A DNA stretch of 64,000 bases from the NCBI RefSeq assembly GCF_013423485.1, contig NZ_JABFFR010000017.1:62001-126000 (forward strand), written 5' to 3'. The notes beneath the pieces were generated by a model. The model was not told the origin of the DNA. It worked only from the letters and a program-made list of their open reading frames with translations, and searched no databases. This document shows, in pieces, positions 50,058 to 57,956 of the stretch; position 1 is the stretch's first letter, and each line of letters begins with the position of its first letter. The DNA comes from Azospirillum oleiclasticum (GTDB lineage: Bacteria > Pseudomonadota > Alphaproteobacteria > Azospirillales > Azospirillaceae). A program made the translations under genes and the position numbers.

Positions 50058-52232
50058 TTACCGGCTGACCAGCAGAACACGGGCGGGCGCCTCCACCGTC
50101 ACGCCGTGAACGCTGCCGGCCGGCACGACGGCATGCTCCCCCTCACCGATCTCGCGGGAGGCGCCGTCCATGTCCATGCGGACCCGCCCGGAGAGGATGT
50201 AGAGAAACTCCGCCTCCGATGCCCGGTGCGCGGGAACCGGACCGGAAATCTCGGCCTCGACCACCACGATGTCGTTCATGGTGCCGAGCACGGTTCCGCG
50301 AAATCCCGGCATCGCGATGGTGTGCCCGGCCGGCGGGCATTTCCGCGAGACATGGAGATACCCACCCTCCCGGGTCGGCCGGACATCCCGAAGACGCAAT
50401 CCCGCCGCCTCCACCCAGCCGGTCAGGCGTTCCGGCGCATCGAAACGCATGCGCCGGCCGATAGGGCCGAACATCCGGTGTGTACGCTCCTCCACCTCCG
50501 GCGCCATGGTGAGGATGGACAGCGTCCCGCCGGGGGCGAGGACACGCCCCATCTCGGCGATGGACGCGGCCGGATCGGGGAAGAAGAAGAAGGCGTGCAT
50601 ACAGAACACATGGCTGAAGGTCCCGTCGGCGAAGGGGAGCCGGGCGGCGTCCCCCTGCCGAACTTCGAGCCGGCCCGCCGCGATCGCCACCGCGTTCTGA
50701 GCCTTCGTCGTCTCCACCATGTCGACGCTGTGGTCGATTCCCGCACCATCGGCCCCGTTCGCCAGCACCCGGGCGAGGAACGCGCCGCCGCCGCACCCCA
50801 CGTCGAGTACGCGGTCACCAGGGCCGACCGGCACGACGGACAGAGCCAGTCCGAAGCCTTGCTGATGAGCCGAAGCCCGGCGATACAGCCGGCGGCCGAT
50901 CCAGCCGCCCGGCCGGCGGGCGATGTGGTCGGTCAGCCGGTCTCCGAGGCTCCTCCACTCCCCGGCGGCCGGTCCCGTCAGCGACCGCGTCACGGCCATC
51001 CGCGCCACCAGGGCGACGACCAGGAGCACGGCGGCCAGACAACCCAGGTTGACAAGCAGCGCCGTGCCATACCCGAAGGCCGCCGCCAGACCCATCGCGG
51101 CGCTGGAGATGAGCATCTCGCTCAACACGTTCGCGCTCTGCAGGACGGTCACGTCGGTTCCAGCCTGCTCCCCGTGGGCGGCGAAGCGCATGATCAGGGT
51201 GTAGGTGGCGACCGAAGCCATGCCGCCGCCCGCACCGAGCGCGATCATCGCCGGCATGACGGCCGCTCCTTCCGCCGGCAACACCCGCCAGACGATGAGC
51301 AGCCACAGGAGCAGAGCGCCCCCCACCACGGCAAGACCGCCGGCCAGGGCCGGCCAGATGCCATGGCGTGCGGCAACCCAGGATCCCGCCGGGCCGCCGA
51401 GGACGATCAGGGAGAGTCCGCACAGGATCGCGGCGCCGCCCACCTCCCCCAGCGACCAGCCGGCGTCGGTCAGGATCAGCTTCGACAGCGCCATGCCTCC
51501 GGTGTAGAGCGTGCCGTAGCTGAACACGATCAGCAGCAGCGGCCAGATCGCCGGACGCCGGAACGCCGCGAGGATGCCCGCCCGGCGGGCCGGGACGGCA
51601 CCGTCCGCCACGCCGCGGCGCGGCCCCTCCGTCCAGCGGACGACCGGCACGAGGGCCAGGAGGAGCAGGAGAACCATCGTCGCCATGGCGATCCGGTAGC
51701 CGGCGAGGTCCGTGAGCAGGAGCAGGCCCGCTCCCCCCATCATGAACCCGGCCATCATACCCCCGACCTGCAGGGCGTTGGCCCACGCCAGCGCGCGGCC
51801 ATCCAGGGTTTCCGCGGCCAGGCCGTCGGTCGCGATGTCCTGGGTGGATGCGGCCACCACACCCAGCAGGACGAACCCGATCGCCCACGGTGCGGAGGCC
51901 GCGCCGAGGGGAAACAGGGCGATCAGCGCCAGGGACACGGCCAGAACCGCCTGCATGGCGAGAATCCAGCCCCGGCGGTGCCCCAGGGCCGCGCTGCCGT
52001 GATTGTCCACGAAGGGCGCCCACAGCAGCTTGAGAACCCAGGGAAGGGCCGCGAGCGGCAGCAGCGCGATGACGGACAGGGGGGCCTCGGCAGACCGCAG
52101 CAGCACCGGCAATGCCTCGAAGGCGAAGCCCAGCGGCACCCCCTGGGCGACGTAGAGAGCTCCGATCAGGGACAGGGACGGGGCCGGGCGGTCCACGGCG
52201 GAAGCGGCCGGGGTGGTGGTCACGGACTCCAT
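50058..52232 (-). CDS. Triple fusion: MFS siderophore permease - SAM methyltransferase - cupin
   Basis: A single uninterrupted 724-residue protein. Residues 15-420 are a 12-helix MFS permease, beginning SLSLIGALYVAQGVPLGFAF and resembling the AmpG/RhtX/FptX group that imports rhizobactin or pyochelin. Residues 465-620 are a class I methyltransferase with VLDVGCGGGAFLARVL (motif I), GDAARLPFADGTF and a Met/Phe-rich strand (VFCMHAFFFFPDP). Residues 640-724 are a cupin (HRASEAEFLYILSGRVRMDM, then HAVVPAGSVHGV). The ATG at 52232 follows GAGGGG. It begins 10 bases after the FyuA-like receptor stop, so both are cotranscribed. The MFS part probably imports the siderophore. The role of the two cytoplasmic domains, chemical change or sensing of the imported molecule, is unknown. 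Confidence 0.85.
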   Translation of the reverse strand: MESVTTTPAASAVDRPAPSLSLIGALYVAQGVPLGFAFEALPVLLRSAEAPLSVIALLPLAALPWVLKLLWAPFVDNHGSAALGHRRGWILAMQAVLAVSLALIALFPLGAASAPWAIGFVLLGVVAASTQDIATDGLAAETLDGRALAWANALQVGGMMAGFMMGGAGLLLLTDLAGYRIAMATMVLLLLLALVPVVRWTEGPRRGVADGAVPARRAGILAAFRRPAIWPLLLIVFSYGTLYTGGMALSKLILTDAGWSLGEVGGAAILCGLSLIVLGGPAGSWVAARHGIWPALAGGLAVVGGALLLWLLIVWRVLPAEGAAVMPAMIALGAGGGMASVATYTLIMRFAAHGEQAGTDVTVLQSANVLSEMLISSAAMGLAAAFGYGTALLVNLGCLAAVLLVVALVARMAVTRSLTGPAAGEWRSLGDRLTDHIARRPGGWIGRRLYRRASAHQQGFGLALSVVPVGPGDRVLDVGCGGGAFLARVLANGADGAGIDHSVDMVETTKAQNAVAIAAGRLEVRQGDAARLPFADGTFSHVFCMHAFFFFPDPAASIAEMGRVLAPGGTLSILTMAPEVEERTHRMFGPIGRRMRFDAPERLTGWVEAAGLRLRDVRPTREGGYLHVSRKCPPAGHTIAMPGFRGTVLGTMNDIVVVEAEISGPVPAHRASEAEFLYILSGRVRMDMDGASREIGEGEHAVVPAGSVHGVTVEAPARVLLVSR

Positions 52233-52242
52233 GCTCCGCCCC

Positions 52243-54393
52243 TCACCACGTCGCCGCGACGGTCAGGCCGAACGTCCGCCCCTCGGCGGCGACGCCCATG
52301 TCGACCCCGCCGAAGTCGAAATACTGACGGAGATACTGCTCGTCGGCCAGGTTCTTCGCCCACAAGGTCGCCGACCAGCCCGCCCCTCCGACCCCGATCC
52401 GCGCGTCGACCAGATGCGTCGGATCCTGACGGTAGGCGTTGTCCGCGGTGAAGGAATAGGAACTCCGGTAGCTGTAGTCCAGGCCGGCCCGGACGGTGAT
52501 GTGGTCGTCGATCGGCATCGTCAGACGTGCCCCCAGACCGGCGCTGTGCTTCGGTGCGTAAGGAAGGGGGTTGCCGGAGTGGTCGGCGCCCAGAACCCTG
52601 TCGATGAACTCGTCGTACTTGGCGTCGAGATAGCCGTAGCTGGCGTTGAAGGACAGGCCCCTGGTCACCTGCAGAGATGCTTCCAGCTCGACGCCCTTGG
52701 AGGTCGCCTCCGCCGCATTGCTGATGATGCGGGTGGATGGGGAGGTGTAGGTGACCGCCTGCTGGTCGTTCCAGTCGGTGTAGAACAGCGAGCCGCTGAC
52801 CCGGAGGCGGTCGCCGAACCACAGGGCTTTGGCGCCGATCTCGTAGGAGGTGGTCACCTCGGGGTCGTAGCGGTTGGGCTGGTTGTTCACGTCGATGAAG
52901 GGCGAGATTCCTCCGGACTTGAAGCCGCGGCTGACCTTTGCGAAGGTCAGGTTGCGATCGTCGATCTGGTAGACGATCGACAGTTCGGGCGAGAGGTTCT
53001 GGAAGGAATCCGTCTCCGAGACACGGCCCGGAGTCCCCATGAAGAAGGTTCCGCTCGGGCTGGACGTCTCGGACGTGGCCTCCTTAATCTCGTAGGTATA
53101 GCGCAGGCCGCCGATGAGCTTGAGCGCCGGGGTGATGGCATAACTCACCTCGGAGAAGGCGGAGAAGGTGTCCGTATCCTGGGTGAAATCGGTGCGGCTC
53201 CACTGGCCGCGCGGCAGCGAGGCCATGTCGTAGAACTGGTCGCCCTCGAACCATTCGTGCATGTAGAACAGGCCGCCGCGAGCCTCGACCGGACCGCTCC
53301 CGCCGGAGAGGCGCAGTTCCTGGCTGAACTGACGCTGCTCTTCGGTCTGCGCCTGCACGAGGGGAAAGCCCGGATCGGAGGTGAAATCACCGTCCAGGAT
53401 GGTCTCCAGCGAGTGCCCCCGGAAGGCGGTGATCGAGGTCAGGATCACCCCGCCGAAATCATGGTCCAGCCGCCCCGAGATGCCGGCGATGTCGAGATCC
53501 CTGGTGGCGGGGTAGTCGTGATCCGCCTTGTACTTGAAGGCGTTCTCGACCGTGGCGTACCAGAGGCCACCGTCGTCCCGGTCGCGGGAATAATCCACCG
53601 AGATCCTGATCGTCGTGGCGTCTCCGATCTCACCCTTCATGGCGAACCGTGTGGCCAGGGAATCCGTGTCCGAAACGGTGTCGCCGTCGCTGTTGGTGAT
53701 GTAACCTGGTGACCTGTTCCAGGAGGCGTAGCCCCTCACGCCGAGCTTCGCCCTGCCGCCGTCGGAGAGGGGCGCGTCGAAGGCGCCAGTGAGGCGACCG
53801 GTGTGAGAATCGAGGTCCCGCGTCCCGGCAATGTCGCCCTCCAGCTGGACACCGAACCGGTCGCCGGGATCCCGCGAGGTCATGTTGACCGCGCCGCCGA
53901 TGGTGTTCTTGCCGTAGAGGGTCGCCTGCGACCCGCGCACCACCTCGATCCGCTGGATGTCGTTGAGATGGGTCGGATAGCCGAACGGCCGGGCGATGAA
54001 CACGTCGTCGAGGAAGACGCCGACACTGGGTTGCCGGTCGACGCCGGCCGAAATCCCCAGCGAGCCGACGCCGCGGATGGAGAGCGGCCCGCCCTGGTCG
54101 TTGTACAGCGTGTTGGGGCTCCGGAAAGCCATGTCCTCGAGTGTGTCCACCTGCCCCAGCCCGACATCCTCCTCTGGCACGACCGTCACGGCCACGGGTG
54201 CGTCCTGGGCGTTTTCCACCCGTCGGCGGGCGGTGACGAGCAGGGGATCCAGAACGATCGTATCCGGCCTCGCCTCCGCTGCTTCCTGCGCGTCGGCAGT
54301 CGAAGACAACAACGCACTAATAACTACCGCACCAACCAGCCCACCAGTCGCAAAGATTTTGACTGCGCTCATCCTCGATGTATTGCCGATCAT
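52243..54393 (-). CDS. TonB-dependent outer-membrane receptor (FyuA-like)
   Basis: A 716-residue receptor. After a signal peptide (ATGGLVGAVVISALLSSTADAQ) there is a TonB-box-like LDPLLVTARR and a plug with APVAVTVVPEEDV, RSPNTLYNDQGGPLSIRGVG, then VFLDDVFIARPFG and IEVVRGSQATLYGKNTIGGA. This plug pattern matches the yersiniabactin/pesticin receptor FyuA and FptA-like proteins. The end is FGLTVAATW with the terminal aromatic residue. ATG 54393 has GGAG 7 bases upstream. It lies 88 bases after an AraC gene and next to the MFS fusion, so it is the likely receptor for the siderophore made by the cluster. Confidence 0.88.
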   Translation of the reverse strand: MIGNTSRMSAVKIFATGGLVGAVVISALLSSTADAQEAAEARPDTIVLDPLLVTARRRVENAQDAPVAVTVVPEEDVGLGQVDTLEDMAFRSPNTLYNDQGGPLSIRGVGSLGISAGVDRQPSVGVFLDDVFIARPFGYPTHLNDIQRIEVVRGSQATLYGKNTIGGAVNMTSRDPGDRFGVQLEGDIAGTRDLDSHTGRLTGAFDAPLSDGGRAKLGVRGYASWNRSPGYITNSDGDTVSDTDSLATRFAMKGEIGDATTIRISVDYSRDRDDGGLWYATVENAFKYKADHDYPATRDLDIAGISGRLDHDFGGVILTSITAFRGHSLETILDGDFTSDPGFPLVQAQTEEQRQFSQELRLSGGSGPVEARGGLFYMHEWFEGDQFYDMASLPRGQWSRTDFTQDTDTFSAFSEVSYAITPALKLIGGLRYTYEIKEATSETSSPSGTFFMGTPGRVSETDSFQNLSPELSIVYQIDDRNLTFAKVSRGFKSGGISPFIDVNNQPNRYDPEVTTSYEIGAKALWFGDRLRVSGSLFYTDWNDQQAVTYTSPSTRIISNAAEATSKGVELEASLQVTRGLSFNASYGYLDAKYDEFIDRVLGADHSGNPLPYAPKHSAGLGARLTMPIDDHITVRAGLDYSYRSSYSFTADNAYRQDPTHLVDARIGVGGAGWSATLWAKNLADEQYLRQYFDFGGVDMGVAAEGRTFGLTVAATW

Positions 54394-54463
54394 CTTCAGA
54401 CTCCAAGACAACGCCTATTCAAAAGCATGCTCGGAGCACCGCCAAAGGACAATGTTATCGACT

Positions 54464-54496
54464 TTCGGGATTCGGACTTCGTCATTCGGGATTCGG
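54464..54496. promoter_or_regulatory. Two 12-bp direct repeats 21 bp apart, candidate AraC-type binding site
   Basis: TTCGGGATTCGG occurs at 54464-54475 and 54485-54496, with start points 21 bases apart, the half-site spacing of AraC-type operators. They lie just upstream of the receptor start at 54393 and overlap the end of the AraC gene (stop at 54482). PchR/YbtA-type regulators bind this kind of direct repeat in front of the receptor gene. Confidence 0.5.
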
Positions 54497-55447
54497 CGCG
54501 CCCATCTCCGGGCCCGTGACGGACGCGCGCCGGCCCGTCAGGATGGCCGGCGACACCCCGAACCGTTTGCGGAATTCGGTGGCGAAGTGGGCGGGCTGGT
54601 AGCCGAAGGCGTAGGCGACCCGGGCGACCGAGGTTTCCCCCGCCTCCAGCATCAGGCGGGCGCCCTCCAGCCGGCGCGACTTGACGAACCCGTACACCGG
54701 CTCCCCGAAGAGCTCCACGAATCCCTGGCCGAGCTTCCGGGTGTTGATGCCCACGGCCAGAGCCAGATCCGGCACGGTCGGCGGGGACTCCAGCCGTGCC
54801 AGCAGAAGATCGCGCGCATGGTGCAGCCGCTCGATGTCCTGGGGGGTCCAGCTCCGCGCCGGGCTGTTGCGCCCGCTCCCCGTGACGGGGGCGGCGGCCG
54901 GCTCCTCCTCGCGCGAGCCGACCATGTGGGCGACGATCTCGAGCGCCTTGCCGGCGAGGTAGCAGCGGCGCGACGCGCCCCGGAGCGGGCAGCCGAACAT
55001 CTGCCAAGCCAGCGCCTGGACCAGGACCGCCGTCTTGCGATCGCCGCCGGCAGTGGCGTCGGCGGGGGCCTCGCCCGTTTCCCGCCCCGGCGAGGCGAAG
55101 GCGCCAAGCCCCTCGGCGCCCACGATCGATTCCGCATGCTCCGGCGCGATCCGCACGAAAACCCCGGACACCTCGCCGTCCTCCAGGGCCATGTGGCGGG
55201 ACTCCACCGGCCGCTCGGAGTGGAACCGCGAGAAGGTCCCGGCGCGCCAGACACTTTCGCCCCGTGCCGCACGGTCGATCGCCACGCGCCCTTTCAGCAT
55301 CGTGCCGAACCAGAACCCCGGACCGATCACCGACGACCATTCCAGGCCCCGGCGGACGGTCTGGGTGTTCATGAAGATGCTCAACCCCGCCGCATGGATG
55401 ATCTCCACGGTTCGCTCCCCCTCGCCACTGATCCGGCCGATCGTCAT
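54482..55447 (-). CDS. AraC-family regulator (PchR/YbtA-like), second of a tandem pair
   Basis: A 321-residue AraC protein. The C-terminal part has VPDLALAVGINTRKLGQGFV and TSVARVAYAFGYQPAHFATEF as the two HTHs, followed by RKRFGVSPAIL. The N-terminal 200 residues are a siderophore-sensing type domain. Its start at ATG 55447 lies 13 bases after the preceding AraC gene, with a weak ribosome-binding site. It ends 88 bases before the FyuA-like receptor gene and so probably regulates it. The sequence between the HTH domain and the sensor has a Glu/Ala/Pro linker. Confidence 0.85.
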   Translation of the reverse strand: MTIGRISGEGERTVEIIHAAGLSIFMNTQTVRRGLEWSSVIGPGFWFGTMLKGRVAIDRAARGESVWRAGTFSRFHSERPVESRHMALEDGEVSGVFVRIAPEHAESIVGAEGLGAFASPGRETGEAPADATAGGDRKTAVLVQALAWQMFGCPLRGASRRCYLAGKALEIVAHMVGSREEEPAAAPVTGSGRNSPARSWTPQDIERLHHARDLLLARLESPPTVPDLALAVGINTRKLGQGFVELFGEPVYGFVKSRRLEGARLMLEAGETSVARVAYAFGYQPAHFATEFRKRFGVSPAILTGRRASVTGPEMGAPNPE

Positions 55448-55460
55448 CCGCGCTGCGCCG

Positions 55461-56354
55461 TCACCCGAGCGCGCCCTTGCGCGCCTCGCGCGGCAGGACG
55501 CCGAACTGCTTGGAGAACGCGGCGCTGAAATGGCTGATGTTGCTGTATCCCAGCGTCACGGCGGTTTCCGTCACACCGTGGTGGCGCAGCAGGACGCGGG
55601 CGCGATCCATCCGTTCCCGCTGGAACAGCGCGTAGATGCTGTGCCCGAAGAGGGCCTTGAAGCCGCGTTTCAGCTTGAGTTGATTGAGCCCGGTCTCTTT
55701 GGCGAGCTCGGCGATGGTGGGGGGATTGCTGAGATCCTGGAGCAGCCGCTCGCGCGCCGCGATCAGCTGCCGCCGGTCACGGGGAGAAACGGTGTCGGTC
55801 CCGTCTTCGGAGCGGAACGCGTTGAGGTGCCAGGCCAGGAACTCCAGGGCCGCGGCGTGCAGCAGCAGGGCCTGGGCGTCCTCCTGGATCAGCCGGACCA
55901 GCCGATGGGCGGCGTCGCTGGCCCGGTAGCTGCCCTTGTTGCGGAGGATGCAGAATCCCTTGCCGATGTCCCGGCTGATCCGGGGATAGTCCTTGCCGGC
56001 CACGGCGGACAGGGTGTCGAGCGAGGCGACCAGCTCGACGTTCTGGTGATCGGCGGGCAGCCGCAGGCGGAAACGCTCCCCCGGCGCGAAACTGGTCAGC
56101 AGGTGCCCGGTTCCAAGGTGAAGCCCCCGGCTCTCGCCGAAGGTCACCTCCACCGGGCCGCGGACAAGGCAGCTGAAATGGACGCAGTCCCTGTCGATGT
56201 GCGCGGTCGTCTGGACATCCCGGCTGCCGCGGAACGAGAACAGCGACACCGTCAGGCCGGGCTGCAGCTCGACCGTCTTCATCTCCGCGCCGGGAAGCGA
56301 GTCCGACAGACAAAATTGCTCGTTGAAGAACTCTGACGAGCGCAATTCACACAT
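55461..56354 (-). CDS. AraC-family regulator (PchR-like), first of a tandem pair
   Basis: A 297-residue AraC protein. The HTH pair is IAELAKETGLNQLKLKRGFK and ETAVTLGYSNISHFSAAFS followed by KQFGVLPREARKG. LGTGHLLTSFAPGERFRL in the N-terminus fits PchR-type ferric-siderophore sensors. The GGGAGGGG before the ATG at 56354 is strong. A Fur-box-like sequence lies 48 bases upstream. The tandem arrangement with a second AraC gene is unusual; the pair may have arisen by duplication, but the sequences are clearly different. Confidence 0.85.
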   Translation of the reverse strand: MCELRSSEFFNEQFCLSDSLPGAEMKTVELQPGLTVSLFSFRGSRDVQTTAHIDRDCVHFSCLVRGPVEVTFGESRGLHLGTGHLLTSFAPGERFRLRLPADHQNVELVASLDTLSAVAGKDYPRISRDIGKGFCILRNKGSYRASDAAHRLVRLIQEDAQALLLHAAALEFLAWHLNAFRSEDGTDTVSPRDRRQLIAARERLLQDLSNPPTIAELAKETGLNQLKLKRGFKALFGHSIYALFQRERMDRARVLLRHHGVTETAVTLGYSNISHFSAAFSKQFGVLPREARKGALG

Positions 56355-56401
56355 ATCGCGACGCCCCTCCCGACATCATCTGCGCAGCAGCATAGCGCGA
56401 A

Positions 56402-56416
56402 TGATAATCGTTCTCA
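56402..56416. promoter_or_regulatory. Fur box upstream of the tandem AraC genes
   Basis: TGATAATCGTTCTCA matches the 7-1-7 Fur consensus TGATAATNATTATCA at 12 of 14 defined positions. It lies 48 bases before the AraC start at 56354, in the gap after the PNPOx-family gene, and is the best iron-regulation signal of the window. It suggests that the regulators, and through them receptor and permease, are made under iron limitation. Confidence 0.65.
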
Positions 56417-56496
56417 AACGATTCCGCTGCGGGGGGGGGTCGTGAAAAGGAGCGGAAGGCCGGTGGGTACTCCCCGCGGTGGGAGACCGGGAGCAA

Positions 56497-57162
56497 TCAG
56501 GGGGACAGTCGCTCGACGCTCCAAGCGCCGTCACTCGCCGCACGACGGTAGTGGATGCGGTCCTGGAGATCGTCCGGACGCTGCTGCCAGAATTCCATCT
56601 CCCGGGGCACACAGCGGAAGCCTGCCCAGCCATCGGGGCGGCCGATCTCCCCCCCTTGATGACGGCTCCGGGCGTCATCGAGGAGGCGTTGAAGGTCGGC
56701 CCTGTCTCTGATCACGTCGCTCTGCCGGGTCGCCGACGCCACAAGCCGGATGCTCGCCGGCAGGGCCAGGAAGGCGGCGTCCGCCTCCGCCCCGGTGAGG
56801 CGCTCCACCCGCCCGCCCACACGGACGTGACGCCCGATCTCCAGCCATGCGAAGCACAGCGCGACATGAGGGTGAGCCTCCATCTCCATAGCCTTGCGGC
56901 TCTCGCCGTGGGTTACGAAGACGAACCCGTGGTCCACCGTCACCAGATCCATGACGCGAAGGGACGGCCGGCCCTCGGTGTCCACCGTGGCGAGCGTGGC
57001 CGCCATCGGATCGAACGGCCCCGTCGCCACCCAGACCGCGTGCCAGCTGCGAAAGGCAGCCAGGGGATCCGGGCCGAGGGCCGCCTCGTCGATGCCTTCG
57101 CGGCGGAGCCGGGCGCGCAATGCGCCCACGGCCGGCGGCGCGGGTGTCGTCGCAGTGGTCAT
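56497..57162 (-). CDS. Pyridoxamine 5'-phosphate oxidase-family flavoprotein
   Basis: A 221-residue FMN split-barrel protein like PdxH. PMAATLATVDTEGRPSLRVM is the FMN-binding beginning, followed by FVFVTHGESRKAMEMEAHPH and the C-terminal EFWQQRPDDLQDRIHYRR, typical of PdxH/PhzG. The start is ATG 57162, with GAGGAG 8 bases before it and 17 bases after the thioesterase stop. A true vitamin B6 oxidase is possible, but its place within the siderophore operon suggests a redox tailoring step such as oxidation of a ring in the siderophore, as PhzG does for phenazines. That is inference. Confidence 0.8.
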   Translation of the reverse strand: MTTATTPAPPAVGALRARLRREGIDEAALGPDPLAAFRSWHAVWVATGPFDPMAATLATVDTEGRPSLRVMDLVTVDHGFVFVTHGESRKAMEMEAHPHVALCFAWLEIGRHVRVGGRVERLTGAEADAAFLALPASIRLVASATRQSDVIRDRADLQRLLDDARSRHQGGEIGRPDGWAGFRCVPREMEFWQQRPDDLQDRIHYRRAASDGAWSVERLSP

Positions 57163-57179
57163 TTCATCCGCTCCTCTTG

Positions 57180-57956
57180 TCAGGGTGTGCACAGCCATGG
57201 GGCATGGCGGGGCAAGCGCGCCGCCAGATCGCGCACCAGCCGCGCGGTGTGGTCGTTCAGGTAGAAGTGGCCTCCGGCATAGGAGGCCAGGGTGAAGGTT
57301 CCGGTGGTGCCGGCCGCCCAATCGGCGGCCTCGTCCGCGCTGACCTCCGAGTCCGCGTCGCCGATGAACACCGACAGTGGTGCGCGCACCGGCGGGGCGA
57401 TCCTCCCCTCGTAGGTCTCGCTCAGCCGGAAATCGTTGCGGATCTGGGGGATGACGAAGGCCCGCAGATCCTCGTTCTCCAGTACGGCGCGCGCCGTGCC
57501 GCCAAGCCGTACGACCTCCGCGATGATGCCGTCATCGTCCTGGCGGTGGATGGTCTTGGGCCTCTGGCGGTGGGGTGGCGGCCGCCCCGAGACGAACAGA
57601 TGCTCGACCCGCACCCCCGCCCCTTCCAGACGCCGGGCCACCTCGAAGGCCACCGCGGCTCCCATGCTGTGGCCGAACAGAGCCAGGGGCAGGTCGGTCA
57701 GGGTGGCGGCGGCTCCGGCGATCCCGTCGGCCAGAGCGGCCATCCCGTCGCACAGGGGTTCGGCGATCCGGTCCTCCCGGCCGGGATACTGGACAGCCAG
57801 GATCTCCAGGCCGGGTGGCGCGAAGGAGCCCCAGCGGCGGTAGAACCCCGCCGCAGCGCCGGCCGGCGGGAAGCACAGCAGCCGTCCGGCCGGTGCGGTG
57901 GCGACGCCGTACCGGCGGAACCAGCGGCGGGCCAGGGGCGAGGAAAAAACGGTCAT
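57180..57956 (-). CDS. Type II thioesterase (PchC/YbtT-like)
   Basis: A 258-residue alpha/beta hydrolase. The nucleophile elbow is LFGHSMGAAVAFEVARRL (GHSMG), the acidic residue is probably in FIGDADSEVSADEA and the catalytic His is in GGHFYLND, so the triad is complete. LLCFPPAGAAAGFYRRWG is typical of editing thioesterases, which remove wrong acyl groups from carrier proteins. The ATG at 57956 overlaps the thiazolinyl imide reductase stop by 4 bases. Because the thioesterase domain of the NRPS lacks its serine, this enzyme may also take part in product release. Confidence 0.87.
   Translation of the reverse strand: MTVFSSPLARRWFRRYGVATAPAGRLLCFPPAGAAAGFYRRWGSFAPPGLEILAVQYPGREDRIAEPLCDGMAALADGIAGAAATLTDLPLALFGHSMGAAVAFEVARRLEGAGVRVEHLFVSGRPPPHRQRPKTIHRQDDDGIIAEVVRLGGTARAVLENEDLRAFVIPQIRNDFRLSETYEGRIAPPVRAPLSVFIGDADSEVSADEAADWAAGTTGTFTLASYAGGHFYLNDHTARLVRDLAARLPRHAPWLCTP

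Noticed and set aside
50300-50960. MFS-methyltransferase-cupin fusion as an assembly artefact
   Set aside because: The frame has no stop or change of composition at the domain borders, and there is no internal start with a ribosome-binding site. I keep it as a real fusion, to be checked by reads.
49314-52451. Frame of more than 1000 codons on the + strand across the siderophore genes
   Set aside because: Antisense to the phosphopantetheinyl transferase and MFS fusion genes, with low-complexity composition. A similar frame at 60219-63233 is antisense to the NRPS.
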